Assembly: GCA_945861065.1 (NCBI GenBank)
Contig: CAMASI010000034.1
Coordinates: forward strand, 1-40,866
Direction: 5' to 3'
Source of the DNA: Klebsiella pneumoniae
Lineage (GTDB): Bacteria; Myxococcota_A; UBA796; GCA-2862545
Length of the DNA: 40,866 bases
The notes beneath the pieces were generated by a model. The model ran no database searches. It was not told the origin of the DNA and worked only from the letters and a program-made list of their open reading frames with translations. This document shows, piece after piece, positions 23,560 to 31,869 of this stretch. Both the position numbers and the translations under genes were made by a program. Position 1 is the first letter of the stretch. Each line of letters starts with the position of its first letter.

Positions 23560-25278
23560 TCAGTCGACTTGGATTCCTTTGTTTCTTCCACGAGCGGCAA
23601 CGACCTCGTCCTGTGTCAATCCACCCTGGAAGCGGATGTCGACCTTCCTGGACACGTTGCTTACGACGTCTACGACGATGACTGAAAGGATTTGGTCGAT
23701 TCCATAGGAATAAATCACCTCGATGGGGGTGCCGCGAGGACGGGGTGGCAGCCCGGTCAGTTCCACGACGCCGATGACTGTGACCTCGTCTCGGCTGATT
23801 CCCGCCCCTTCGGTCACTTCGACCCGTACTGCGGTCATGTTTTCGTAGGCGTAGGCGAACCGACCTCGGAACTCGTAGGGAAGGCGGGTTCCCTCGGGAA
23901 TCAGCTCAACTACGCGCTCGTTGCGACCACGATCAAGAACGACGATGCCCAGGGGATGGGTGGTGGCGTCTTCGATCGTCACGTCGTCGAGGCCGTCGAC
24001 GGGTTCATCGTCCTCTCGAAGGGCGCGGCCAAAGCCTTGGATTTGTTCTTCCGCGATGTGACCGCCCGCGGCCAAACCGATGACGGCGCCTCTTGGAAGG
24101 TTTTGCTCCACTTGTCGCGGCGGCGTCGTACGCGGCTCGGCCGGGAGATTGGTCGCTTTGGCGCGGGAGGTGATGGCGGCGCGCTTCTCAAGAAGCGCCG
24201 GATGTTTCGGTCGGTGACGGAACACGCCGGCCAAGGCGGCACCCAAGGCGACACACTCGTCCGGGTTGACACCGACGGCGGGTTGGCGCCCGCTCAGCCG
24301 GACCAGCAATTCCCGGATCATGGGCATGCGGGTGGAGCCGCCAACCAACAGCACCTCGTCGAGATCGGGCCAATGAAGACCCGCCTTCTCGATGACGAGG
24401 TTGGCGGTATCTTCGCATTGTTGAACGAGGTCGCGCGTGAGCGCCTCGAACAAGGTGCGATCCACCCGAACTGCCAACCGTTTGCCCTGGTAGTTCACCG
24501 GTACGATGGCGTGATCCTTGGACGACAACGAAATCTTGGCGGCAAGGCACCGCTCGTACAACTCTTGGTAAGGCGCAGGGTCGTCGCGCGGGTCACATCC
24601 GTGGATTTCGATGAACTGGTCTGCGACGTAGTCCAGAACTCGGTCGTCCCAGTCCTTGCCGCCCAATTCTGCGTTTCCATCTGAGGCCAATGTGGACAGC
24701 TTCGTGCCCTTGATCTCCATCACGGTGACGTCGAAGGTGCCCCCGCCAAGGTCAAGCACGAGCAGTTTGCGGTGCCCGCCAATGCGGTCCAGCCCGTACG
24801 CGATCGCGGCGGCGGTGGGTTCGTTGATGATGCTGAGCACGTTCAGGCCGGCGATTGCCCCAGCCTCGGCCGTTGCGCCGCGTTGGGCGCTGTGAAAATA
24901 CGCAGGGACGGTGATCACCGCGTCGCGAACGGGCACGCCAAGCGCTTCTTCCGCATCGTCCTTGAGCTTGCGCAGGATGATGGCACTGATTTCTTGCGGC
25001 GTGTACACGCGATCATGAAGTTCGAGGCGGTAGTCCTCTTCGCCCATGTGACGCTTGATGAAGCGCACGCAGTTGTCGGGGTCCACGACGACCATTTTGA
25101 TGGCCTCGTCTCCTACGACACAACCGTCTTCGTCGTAAAAATGCACGACCGATGCGGTGGTGCGGCCACCCTCGGCATTTGGAACGATCTCCGCTTTCCC
25201 GTGCCGGTTCACAACCGAAACGGCGGAAAAGGTAGTGCCCAGGTCGATTCCGAGGACGATGTCGTCGTCCTGAGCCAT
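23560..25278 (-). CDS. Hsp70 (DnaK-like) chaperone lacking the C-terminal lid
   Basis: The 572-residue product keeps the actin-like ATPase domain: GIDLGTTFSAV, NEPTAAAIAYG, LDLGGGTFDVT, ELGGKDWD and LLVGGSTRMP. An insertion of about 75 residues, rich in basic residues and then acidic residues, separates the ATPase domain from the linker-like segment ATTHPLGIVV. A beta-sandwich substrate domain follows. The protein ends about 100 residues short of canonical DnaK, without the alpha-helical lid, so substrate capture must differ from housekeeping DnaK. The start ATG overlaps the GrpE stop (TGATG). With the fused Hsp70-VWA protein, GrpE and J protein on the same strand it forms a complete chaperone set. 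It is probably a specialised paralogue, with the housekeeping dnaK elsewhere. Confidence 0.93.
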   Translation of the reverse strand: MAQDDDIVLGIDLGTTFSAVSVVNRHGKAEIVPNAEGGRTTASVVHFYDEDGCVVGDEAIKMVVVDPDNCVRFIKRHMGEEDYRLELHDRVYTPQEISAIILRKLKDDAEEALGVPVRDAVITVPAYFHSAQRGATAEAGAIAGLNVLSIINEPTAAAIAYGLDRIGGHRKLLVLDLGGGTFDVTVMEIKGTKLSTLASDGNAELGGKDWDDRVLDYVADQFIEIHGCDPRDDPAPYQELYERCLAAKISLSSKDHAIVPVNYQGKRLAVRVDRTLFEALTRDLVQQCEDTANLVIEKAGLHWPDLDEVLLVGGSTRMPMIRELLVRLSGRQPAVGVNPDECVALGAALAGVFRHRPKHPALLEKRAAITSRAKATNLPAEPRTTPPRQVEQNLPRGAVIGLAAGGHIAEEQIQGFGRALREDDEPVDGLDDVTIEDATTHPLGIVVLDRGRNERVVELIPEGTRLPYEFRGRFAYAYENMTAVRVEVTEGAGISRDEVTVIGVVELTGLPPRPRGTPIEVIYSYGIDQILSVIVVDVVSNVSRKVDIRFQGGLTQDEVVAARGRNKGIQVD

Positions 25279-25790
25279 CAGCCTTCTTTCGCGCCACGAT
25301 GGCGGCTAATGACGACCTCCTCCGGCCTGAGCACGCTGTCGCCGCGCACGAATCCGCGCTTGAGCACTTGGACGATGCGTTGGTGTGCGGCACTGTCGTC
25401 CGTTTCCATGACGCGCACGACCTTGTGCAGCTTGAGGTTGAAGGCGTCGGTCTGTTCCGCCGGGACGACGTCCCTTCGGTAAAGGACCTCCATGAACTCG
25501 TCGATGAGGTACTGGAAGCTGTCTGCCAGTACGTCGGGGCTCATTTCGGCTTTCACAAGAGACTCTTGGTACCAATTCAGCGAGTCGTAGAACAGCAGAA
25601 GATCGAGCAATAACGGGCGTTCGGCCTTCGCCAGAAAGTCCTCTTTGTACTGCTTGAGTTCTTCGTACAGTGCGTCGAACGCCTTTTCTCTGACGCGGTC
25701 AGACGCCAGTCGATCGGACACGACGCGGCGGAATTCTGCCAACTCGTTGGCGAGTCGACGTACGGCTTCTTGAATCTCGGGGTCGGTCAT
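25278..25790 (-). CDS. GrpE-family nucleotide exchange factor
   Basis: The 170-residue product has a long N-terminal helical region typical of the GrpE dimer stalk (EIQEAVRRLANELAEFRRVVSD). The C-terminal beta domain includes KLHKVVRVMETDD and RIVQVLKRGFVRGDSVLRPEEVVIS, matching the GrpE signature (G[YF].....LRPA.V.V). It should release ADP from the adjacent Hsp70s. Sequence between stalk and beta domain (LLLDLLLFYDSLNWYQESL) recalls the usual LLPVLDNLERAL. ATG 25790 is chosen: it lies four bases below the stop of the Hsp70-VWA gene, and the open frame further upstream has no GrpE character. The stop overlaps the start of the next Hsp70 gene. Confidence 0.88.
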   Translation of the reverse strand: MTDPEIQEAVRRLANELAEFRRVVSDRLASDRVREKAFDALYEELKQYKEDFLAKAERPLLLDLLLFYDSLNWYQESLVKAEMSPDVLADSFQYLIDEFMEVLYRRDVVPAEQTDAFNLKLHKVVRVMETDDSAAHQRIVQVLKRGFVRGDSVLRPEEVVISRHRGAKEG

Positions 25791-25794
25791 CGCG

Positions 25795-27789
25795 TCATCC
25801 GAGTTCGGTGGCGAGGTTGATGAATGCACCCTCGAGCTGTATCGACTCGGAGCAGTAGTAGTAGTCCTTGGGGCCCGAGGCGAGTGTGGACAAGAAGTCC
25901 TGTTGAACAACGTCGCCTACGCCGATGGTGACGATCCGTCCGCCTCCGGAACGGAGCTTGTGGATCTCGGCCACGGCCGCATCGGGCTCGTCTGGGTGAC
26001 CGTCGGTCATGACAACGAACACGCGTTGTACGCCGGCACGAGGCTTCATCAGATTTCGGGCGTCGGCGAGGCCTTCGTCCAAGGGTGTGGAACCAATGGG
26101 CGTCAGCGACTCTACGGCGCGAATCAGGCGCTCAATGTCATCGGTGGGCGTTGCTTTGACGCCGCCCGGGAACGCGATGATCGCGATTTGGCGATTTTGT
26201 TGTTCGAGTGTGCGACGGATGAAGCTGGTGGCGGCTTTACGCGCGTTCTCGATGTTCGCCCCATACATACTTCCGGAGCAGTCCATGATGAGGGCGACCT
26301 GCATGGGCGCGCGGTCGTGGGCGAGATCTTCGAGGCTGACTTTGCCGCCGGCGAGACGGTGCGGAAGGATTTGGCCAGTGGCCAGGTCCATGGCTTCGAC
26401 TTCGACAATTCCGTTGGCATTGTAGCGGTAGGTGACCGACAGGCGGCTGGCGCCGGCGGGCCTGGACGGGATGCCGTAAAACTCGAAGTGACCTAGAACA
26501 GCGCACTTGAGCGGATCCGGGGCCTCCCCCTGGACCAACCACAGGTCGATGGTGGTCTGTCCGTCATGGGATGTGGTGTAGTCGTCCCGACTCTTTTCGG
26601 CGGGAATCCGCGTGTTTCGGGCGATAATTCGAGAGTTGTGCAGTGCGCCGTCTCGGTAGACAACCATACCGAGACTGTGTCCAGTGACGTCAAAGGTGCG
26701 AATGTCTACGGGCGAGGCCTCGCCAGCGAGCCCGGCCGCTTCGATCGCGGCGGTGAGCGCAGCGCCGAGCGCGACAGCCTCATCAGGATTGATGTCGGTC
26801 GCTGGGGCCTGTTCAAACTGGCTTCGCAGGCTCCCGCGCACCATCGGCATGCGGGTAGACCCGCCGGCGAGCAACACGGTGTCGATGGCCGACGCGGGCA
26901 TGTTGGCCGCTTCCAAGACTGCGGCGGTCATATCTTCGGTACGCTTGAGCAGGTCCATCGTCAGCGCTTCAAACTCCTCGCGTGTCACGGCAAGACGCAG
27001 CACGTGGTTGGCGTAGTCGTGGAAGATGTTGACCTTGGGACGTCGGGTCAGGCTGATCTTCGCGGAGACGCACTTTTGGCGCAGGTCGTAGTAGGATGCG
27101 GGATCCTCCAGCGGGTCCATGCCGTGTTTCTGCTTGAACGCGTCTGCCACGAAGGCGATCAGGCGATCATCCCAGTCCTTGCCACCCAAAAGGTGGTGGC
27201 CATCCGTAGCGATGACTTGGATGTCATTGCCTTCGATATGCACGACCGTGACGTCGAATGTTCCGCCACCGAGGTCGTAGACGAGGACCTTCATGTCCTT
27301 GCCCGCGTTGCTCAACCCATACGCAAAGGCGGCGGCTGTGGGCTCATTGATCAGCTTGAGGACCTTGAGCCCAGCCAACTCGCCAGCCTTGAGCGTGGCG
27401 CGCCGTTGCAGGTCGTTGAAGTAGGCGGGAACCGTGATGACGGCCTGATCCACCCGTTGACCGAGGCGCATCTCGGCGTCTTGCTTGAGCTTCGCTAAGA
27501 TAAAGCTCGACAACTTCTCGGGCGAGTAGGACTTTCCGCGAAACTGAAAGTTGTAGTTCGGGTCGCCCATGTGGCGCTTGACGAACTCGACAACCTGCGT
27601 CGGGTAGACGACGGCCGCCTGTTTTGCGTAGTTGCCGACGATGACGTCGTCTTCCTCGAAGAGGACGACCGAGGGCGTGATTCGGTCGCCTTCCGCGTTC
27701 GGCAGGATCTCAGGCACGTTGTGCTGATTGACCCATGCAATGGCCGAAAACGTGGTTCCCAGGTCGATACCGACCGCAACCTGGCTCAT
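25795..27789 (-). CDS. Hsp70-VWA fusion protein
   Basis: The 664-residue product combines an Hsp70 with a von Willebrand factor A domain. Residues 7-350 are a canonical ATPase domain (GIDLGTT 7-13, NEPTAAA about 148-154, DLGGGTFDV 172-180, AGGSTRMP 308-315). Residues about 361-377 (VDIRTFDVTGHSLGMVV) correspond to the DVTPLSLG linker, and about 378-480 to the beta-sandwich substrate domain. From about 495 a VWA domain takes the place of the lid, with an intact MIDAS: DCSGS (503-507), Thr568 in GSTP and Asp596 in MTDG. The fused domain should bind a protein ligand through a divalent metal. ATG 27789 is chosen, with GGAG seven bases upstream; GTG 27801 is possible. It is the first gene of the cassette and has a sigma-70-like promoter upstream, with no CIRCE-type operator visible. 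Confidence 0.93.
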   Translation of the reverse strand: MSQVAVGIDLGTTFSAIAWVNQHNVPEILPNAEGDRITPSVVLFEEDDVIVGNYAKQAAVVYPTQVVEFVKRHMGDPNYNFQFRGKSYSPEKLSSFILAKLKQDAEMRLGQRVDQAVITVPAYFNDLQRRATLKAGELAGLKVLKLINEPTAAAFAYGLSNAGKDMKVLVYDLGGGTFDVTVVHIEGNDIQVIATDGHHLLGGKDWDDRLIAFVADAFKQKHGMDPLEDPASYYDLRQKCVSAKISLTRRPKVNIFHDYANHVLRLAVTREEFEALTMDLLKRTEDMTAAVLEAANMPASAIDTVLLAGGSTRMPMVRGSLRSQFEQAPATDINPDEAVALGAALTAAIEAAGLAGEASPVDIRTFDVTGHSLGMVVYRDGALHNSRIIARNTRIPAEKSRDDYTTSHDGQTTIDLWLVQGEAPDPLKCAVLGHFEFYGIPSRPAGASRLSVTYRYNANGIVEVEAMDLATGQILPHRLAGGKVSLEDLAHDRAPMQVALIMDCSGSMYGANIENARKAATSFIRRTLEQQNRQIAIIAFPGGVKATPTDDIERLIRAVESLTPIGSTPLDEGLADARNLMKPRAGVQRVFVVMTDGHPDEPDAAVAEIHKLRSGGGRIVTIGVGDVVQQDFLSTLASGPKDYYYCSESIQLEGAFINLATELG

Positions 27790-27845
27790 CGGGGGCTCCA
27801 CGGGGACGAGCCGCTACGGTCGTCCAGAGAACGGTGAACGGCGCG

Positions 27846-27873
27846 AGTATACTGCGGCCCCTCGCCGCGTCTA
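27846..27873 (-). promoter_or_regulatory. Candidate promoter of the Hsp70-VWA cassette
   Basis: On minus, TAGACG (27873-27868, 4/6) and TATACT (27851-27846, 5/6) are 16 bases apart. The predicted start is about 50 bases before the ATG. The -10 lies in the palindrome AGTATACT (27846-27853), so an equivalent TATACT also reads towards maf on plus, where no good -35 is seen. No heat-shock repressor operator (CIRCE) is visible between 27790 and 27904. Confidence 0.38.
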
Positions 27874-27904
27874 CCCGCGGCGGTCGTTTGAGTCGGAGGT
27901 TGCC

Positions 27905-28486
27905 TTGTTGCCGTTGGTGTTGGCGTCGTCCAGTCCGTGGCGTCGCGCGCTGTTGGAGGCTGCCGGATTGCCGGTCGTCTGTGAGGCCCCTGGTGTCGAT
28001 GAACGCGCCTTTCAGGCGCCTACAGCGGAGGCCCTTGCACGCGCGCTTGCCTTGGCCAAAGCTTCGGCTGTACGGGAGCGAAACCCCATGGCCATTGTCA
28101 TCGGTGCGGATCAGGTTGCGTGGAGCGATGACGACCCGACAGAGGCTTGGGGCAAACCACGCGATCGGGTGGACCAGGTCGAGCGTTTGCATTCGCTGGT
28201 CGGCCGTGCCCACCATGTGACCACGGGTTTGGCGGTTCTGGGTCCCTCGTTTCGGGACGAGGTTGTGGTTCGGACCACACTGTGGATGCGGTCAGATGTG
28301 ACCAAGGCCGAAATCGAGGCGTACGCGGCCACGGGAGAGGGCGAGGGTTGCGCAGGAGGCTACGCCGTGGAACAACGCGGCGCTTTCCTGTTCGATCGGG
28401 TAGAAGGGGACTGGAACAACGTGATTGGCCTACCGGTCGCCCGGTTGTTTGACGTGCTCCGTGCACGCGGCTGGAGGTTTGCGTGA
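27905..28486 (+). CDS. maf: Maf-family nucleoside triphosphate pyrophosphatase
   Basis: Maf enzymes hydrolyse non-canonical or excess NTPs to NMP and pyrophosphate. The 193-residue product begins LVLASSSPWRRALLEAAG, the family start. It also shows VIGADQVAW, GKPRDRVDQVERLHSLVGRAHHVTTGLAV and GGYAVEQRGAFLFDRVEGDWNNVIGLPV. TTG 27905 has GGAGG five bases upstream; TTG 27908 is an alternative with eight. The frame extends upstream to 27728 but that part is not Maf-like and overlaps the divergent Hsp70 gene. The stop overlaps the GTG of the next gene. Confidence 0.92.
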   Translation: MLPLVLASSSPWRRALLEAAGLPVVCEAPGVDERAFQAPTAEALARALALAKASAVRERNPMAIVIGADQVAWSDDDPTEAWGKPRDRVDQVERLHSLVGRAHHVTTGLAVLGPSFRDEVVVRTTLWMRSDVTKAEIEAYAATGEGEGCAGGYAVEQRGAFLFDRVEGDWNNVIGLPVARLFDVLRARGWRFA

Positions 28487-29190
28487 GGGAGGAGTTGAGC
28501 GACCTGGTGGCGGCAGTGAGGGGCGCGTTGGCTGCTGCTCAAGCCATGGGCGCCATCTACGACGAGCCTCGGGGCTTGGCTGCGTCGTCCAACGCTGAGC
28601 CTCCGGAAGGGCCCGTGGTTGCGGCGTCGTTGGCCGACGTGCGTGCCGGGCTCGGCGAATGCACACGTTGTTCGCTGTGTCAGGGCCGCTCCCAAATCGT
28701 GTTCGGCGTCGGAGACCCGCACGCGGACCTGCTGATCGTCGGCGAGGCGCCTGGAGAGCAAGAGGACCTGCGCGGGGAGCCCTTTGTCGGCGCTGCCGGT
28801 GAGATGCTCGATCGGATGTTGGAGAATGTGCTCGGGCTGGCCCGCTCGTCGGTGTACATCTGCAACGTGATCAAGTGTCGGCCGCCGAAGAACAGGGCGC
28901 CCTTGCCCGAAGAAATCGCGACGTGTCGGCCCTTCTTAGAGGCGCAGATCGCTGCTGTGGCCCCAAAAGTCATGCTGGTGTTGGGCGGTGTGGCCTACAA
29001 GGCGCTGTTCGAGACGGACGAAGGGATCACGCGGGCGCGCGGGCATTGGCGTGACTGGCAATCGATCCCCACGTTGCCTACCTTTCATCCGGCGTACTTG
29101 CTGCGGCAGCCCGCCGACAAGCGGTTGGTTTTCGCGGACCTGCAAGCGGTGCGGGTTCGTTACGACGCGCTGGGCGGCCGTCGGCTCTAG
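28483..29190 (+). CDS. Family 4 (iron-sulfur) uracil-DNA glycosylase
   Basis: This enzyme removes uracil from DNA produced by cytosine deamination. The 235-residue product has the UDG family 4 pattern: CTRCSLCQGR (two cluster cysteines), IVGEAPGEQEDLRGEPFVGAAG (uracil-binding motif), YICNVIKCRPPKNRAPLPEEIATC (the other cluster cysteines) and PTFHPAYLLR (catalytic-loop His). The N-terminal 45 residues are a low-complexity extension as in many UDG4 proteins. GTG 28483 has GGAGG five bases upstream and overlaps the maf stop (GTGA). Confidence 0.93.
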   Translation: MREELSDLVAAVRGALAAAQAMGAIYDEPRGLAASSNAEPPEGPVVAASLADVRAGLGECTRCSLCQGRSQIVFGVGDPHADLLIVGEAPGEQEDLRGEPFVGAAGEMLDRMLENVLGLARSSVYICNVIKCRPPKNRAPLPEEIATCRPFLEAQIAAVAPKVMLVLGGVAYKALFETDEGITRARGHWRDWQSIPTLPTFHPAYLLRQPADKRLVFADLQAVRVRYDALGGRRL

Positions 29191-29207
29191 AAAGTTTCGC
29201 GTGGACT

Positions 29208-30695
29208 TTAGGCCCGCCGTCCGAACTTTGACATCAGGTCGCCCAGCGTGCCGAAGCTGGTGGTGGACGCTGACGATTGCGGAACGAAGGCGGCCTCGTC
29301 GTGCTCCTTCTGCGAGAGCGTGATTCGGTCGCTCTTTTCGGCAATGATTCGGGCTGTGATCGCGCGCCCAACGCGAAAGCGTTGGCTCAACGCCGTGCCG
29401 CCCGGCAAATCGACCTCGCCAGCAGGGAGCCACCCGGTGCGGCCGTCGGAGAGCAACACGACGACGCCGTTGGTCAGCACTTGGCTCACGGTACCGTGCA
29501 CGGGAACGTCAGCTGCGGCGTCGGCTTCACCCGACGAGGGGGACAACTCGAGGCGTCGGCGCTCGGGGTCGATGTTGAGAATTCGTACCGTGACAGCTTC
29601 GCCCACCTTGGGGAAGCCGCGCGGGAATCTGGATTTGTGGGCGAGGCCTTGGAGGCCAGGCGCCAACTCGATGAACACGCCGAAGGCCTCGTGTTTGACG
29701 ATTCGGGCCTCGTAGTTGCCCCCGGTGAGAAAACGCACGCCCACCTCGGACCACGGGTCGTCTTCGACCTTGCGCATCGAAAACTCGATGCGTTTCGCGT
29801 CGCGATCGACCCGTTCGACCCGCACTTCGACGGTGGTCCCTGGAACGAGTGCGTCGAATGTGTCAGAAGTCCATCCGGCGGCGCGGCGCGGAAGCAGTCC
29901 CTCTACAGCGCCGACGTCCACAAATGCGCCGAACGGTTGGATCCGTCGGACGGTTCCGCCCAACACGTCGCCTTCACGCACCGTCGCCCAGAAGTCGACT
30001 GCCCGATTCTCGCGGTCGAGGTCCTGAATCGCTCGCCGATCGACGATGACCCTGTCGCCGCCCTCGATCACCCGGAATTGATACGTCTGGCCGACAAAAC
30101 TGTCGGGGTCGGCGTCACCCATCCTGCTCATGCGGGACGCGGGACAAAACGCGCGGACGGGGCCGATTCGAATTTCGTAGCCGCCGGTGTTTCGGGCCAC
30201 GACTTTGCCCTCGACCGGCGTACCGCTGGCTTTCGCTTCGTCGAGGAAGCTGGCGGCGCTGTCGCCGCTGAGGCGGGTAGAAAGCCGCACCCCCAGTTCA
30301 TCCCGTTCGAGCACGAATGCGTCCACCACGTCCCCAGGGCGCGCTTGGGGCAACTCGGCGCGGTCGATTCTGCCTTCGGCTTTGTCTCCGATGTTCAGAA
30401 GGATGACGTCGTGAAGCACGTCGGTGACTGTGCCCTGGATTCGAGCGCCTATGATGACCCGTTTGCGTCGCGTCGCGTCGCCTAAGGCGGCGGCAAACGC
30501 GTCCGGATCCATCTGGACGAGTGCCAGGAGGTCGTTCTCATCCAGCCTCGGAATGGTGGGATTGCGTTGCGGAGGTGCGGGCGCCTCTCGCGGCGGGCGG
30601 CGAACTGCGGTCACCGGGCCGGAATCAGCCTCGATTGGCAGCGCGGGAGGGGCGGTTTGGGGGGTGTTTCGCGGACGACGCCGAGTCTCTGCCAT
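29208..30695 (-). CDS. S1 RNA-binding domain protein (five S1 repeats)
   Basis: The 495-residue product has a Pro/Arg-rich N-terminal extension (about 45 residues) and then five S1-type OB folds, beginning near GARIQGTVTDV, GTPVEGKVVARN, GDVLGGTVRRIQPFGAFVDV, GGNYEARIVKHEAFGVFIEL and VHGTVSQVLTNGVVVLL. The third and fourth have the best S1 consensus (FGAFVD, FGVFIEL). It resembles the RpsA/S1-like group but is shorter, with a different N-terminus, and is probably an RNA-binding translation or stability factor and not ribosomal S1 itself. Start is ATG 30695 or ATG 30734; neither has a good Shine-Dalgarno. It converges with the uracil-DNA glycosylase gene 17 bases away. Confidence 0.88.
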   Translation of the reverse strand: MAETRRRPRNTPQTAPPALPIEADSGPVTAVRRPPREAPAPPQRNPTIPRLDENDLLALVQMDPDAFAAALGDATRRKRVIIGARIQGTVTDVLHDVILLNIGDKAEGRIDRAELPQARPGDVVDAFVLERDELGVRLSTRLSGDSAASFLDEAKASGTPVEGKVVARNTGGYEIRIGPVRAFCPASRMSRMGDADPDSFVGQTYQFRVIEGGDRVIVDRRAIQDLDRENRAVDFWATVREGDVLGGTVRRIQPFGAFVDVGAVEGLLPRRAAGWTSDTFDALVPGTTVEVRVERVDRDAKRIEFSMRKVEDDPWSEVGVRFLTGGNYEARIVKHEAFGVFIELAPGLQGLAHKSRFPRGFPKVGEAVTVRILNIDPERRRLELSPSSGEADAAADVPVHGTVSQVLTNGVVVLLSDGRTGWLPAGEVDLPGGTALSQRFRVGRAITARIIAEKSDRITLSQKEHDEAAFVPQSSASTTSFGTLGDLMSKFGRRA

Positions 30696-30775
30696 GGCTT
30701 CACTAGGGGGATGCCGCGGCCAGCGCGGTTCCATCTGTAACGAGGCAGCGTGCCCCTGGTAGGCGGGTCGATGTT

Positions 30776-30943
30776 CTACGGATTCCGACCCGGTTGCTTC
30801 GTCCGACCGCCTCGGCGCAAGGCCTCCGCCAGGAGGTACTCAATCTGCGCGTTCACACTGCGCAGGTCGTCGGCCGCCCACCGCTCAACGGCGGCGTAGA
30901 CGGTCGGATCGACCCGCAGCAGAAAGCGCTTCTTGTCCGCCAC
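30776..30943 (-). CDS. Small ribbon-helix-helix-type (Arc-like) protein
   Basis: This 55-residue frame begins [20 protein letters not shown] and continues [20 protein letters not shown]. That is a short strand (KRFLLRVD) followed by two helices with the NAQIEYLL pattern, as in Arc/MetJ and toxin-antitoxin antitoxins. Its GTG comes two bases after the stop of the SPFH gene, so the pair should be co-transcribed. Small Arc-like proteins next to SPFH proteins occur in other bacteria. It may repress the operon through the inverted repeat at 31829-31849, which is inference. The gene ends 42 bases before the S1-domain gene's earlier start. Confidence 0.75.
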   Translation of the reverse strand: MADKKRFLLRVDPTVYAAVERWAADDLRSVNAQIEYLLAEALRRGGRTKQPGRNP

Positions 30944-30945
30944 GT

Positions 30946-31812
30946 TTAGTACAGGGTGCCGGCGTTGATGATGGGTGTGGTGTCGTGGTCACTGACGAGC
31001 ACCACCAGCAGGTTGCCGACCATTGCCGCCTTCCTCTCTTCGTCGAGGTTGACCACACCCTCTTCGGTCAAGCGCCGAAGGGCGAGTTGCACCATTCCAA
31101 CAGCGCCTTCGACGATGAGCTGCCGGGCCGCGATGATGGCGCTGGCCTGTTGTCGGCGCAACATGGCCTGCGCGATCTCGGGGGCGTACGCGAGGTGACT
31201 GATACGCGCGTCATGAACGGACACGCCTGCGGCCCCTAACCGGCTCACGACTTCGCTCTTGAGGCGCTCCGAGATCAAGTCAGGGCTGCCTCGTAAGGAT
31301 GGCGAGTCCTCGTCCGCGTCGTAGGGGAAGTGGCTGGCGAGCCCCCTCAACGCCATGTCTGCTTGGACAGAGACGAAGCTCTCGTAGTTGTCGACGTCAA
31401 GCGTCGCGCGTCCAGCGTCTGCGACCGACCAGACGACCACTGCAGCGATTTCGATCGGGTTGCCTGCAGCGTCGTTGACCTTCAACCGGTCGCTGTTGAA
31501 GTTGCGCATCCGCAGCGAGACGACCTTGCGGGACGTCAGCGGGTTGACCCACCAAAAACCGGGATCGGTCAGTGTCCCGACGTAGCTTCCGAGGAAGACA
31601 AGGACCCTGGCTTGGTTGGGTTGTACGATGGTGAGCCCGTTCCAGCACACGGCCACCACAGGGGCGGCCACGACGACCAGGACAATGAGCAAGGGCACTT
31701 TGACCGCGATCGCGGCCAAGACCAGCGCCAGCTCGACGAGGGACACGACGAACAAAAAGACGAACATGACGAAGCCGTTTACGGCGAACGCACGCGTTTC
31801 TCGGACGGACAT
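30946..31812 (-). CDS. SPFH/Band 7 (prohibitin-like) membrane protein
   Basis: The 288-residue product has two hydrophobic segments (about 12-36 and 38-58) followed by an SPFH domain beginning [37 protein letters not shown] coiled-coil-type region rich in Glu, Arg and Ala comes after it ([51 protein letters not shown]). SPFH proteins form oligomeric membrane microdomains or scaffold proteases. The second ATG (31812) is preferred: AGGAGG ends five bases upstream of it but only one base before ATG 31815. It is followed immediately by the Arc-like gene, and its promoter overlaps an inverted repeat. Confidence 0.92.
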   Translation of the reverse strand: MSVRETRAFAVNGFVMFVFLFVVSLVELALVLAAIAVKVPLLIVLVVVAAPVVAVCWNGLTIVQPNQARVLVFLGSYVGTLTDPGFWWVNPLTSRKVVSLRMRNFNSDRLKVNDAAGNPIEIAAVVVWSVADAGRATLDVDNYESFVSVQADMALRGLASHFPYDADEDSPSLRGSPDLISERLKSEVVSRLGAAGVSVHDARISHLAYAPEIAQAMLRRQQASAIIAARQLIVEGAVGMVQLALRRLTEEGVVNLDEERKAAMVGNLLVVLVSDHDTTPIINAGTLY

Positions 31813-31828
31813 CATCCCTCCTGGGTGT

Positions 31829-31867
31829 GTGATGTCTTTATGATATCACGGCGATAGCGAGTGGCCA
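31829..31867 (-). promoter_or_regulatory. SPFH operon promoter overlapped by an inverted repeat (candidate operator)
   Basis: On minus, TGGCCA (31867-31862, 4/6) and TATCAT (31845-31840, 5/6) lie 16 bases apart, with a transcript start expected near 31833. GTGATGTC (31829-31836) and GATATCAC (31842-31849) form an inverted repeat with 7 of 8 pairs and a 5-base centre. It covers the -10 and the start point, which is a classic repressor site. The Arc-like protein encoded at the end of the operon is the obvious candidate ligand. Confidence 0.45.
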
Positions 31868-31869
31868 GA

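Noticed and set aside
27790..27904. CIRCE heat-shock operator before the Hsp70 cassette
   Set aside because: The TTAGCACTC-N9-GAGTGCTAA pattern is absent from this gap.
29191..29207. AAAGT/ACTTT hairpin as bidirectional terminator between the uracil-DNA glycosylase and S1-domain genes
   Set aside because: Five AT-rich pairs with a 9-base loop are too weak to support a terminator call.
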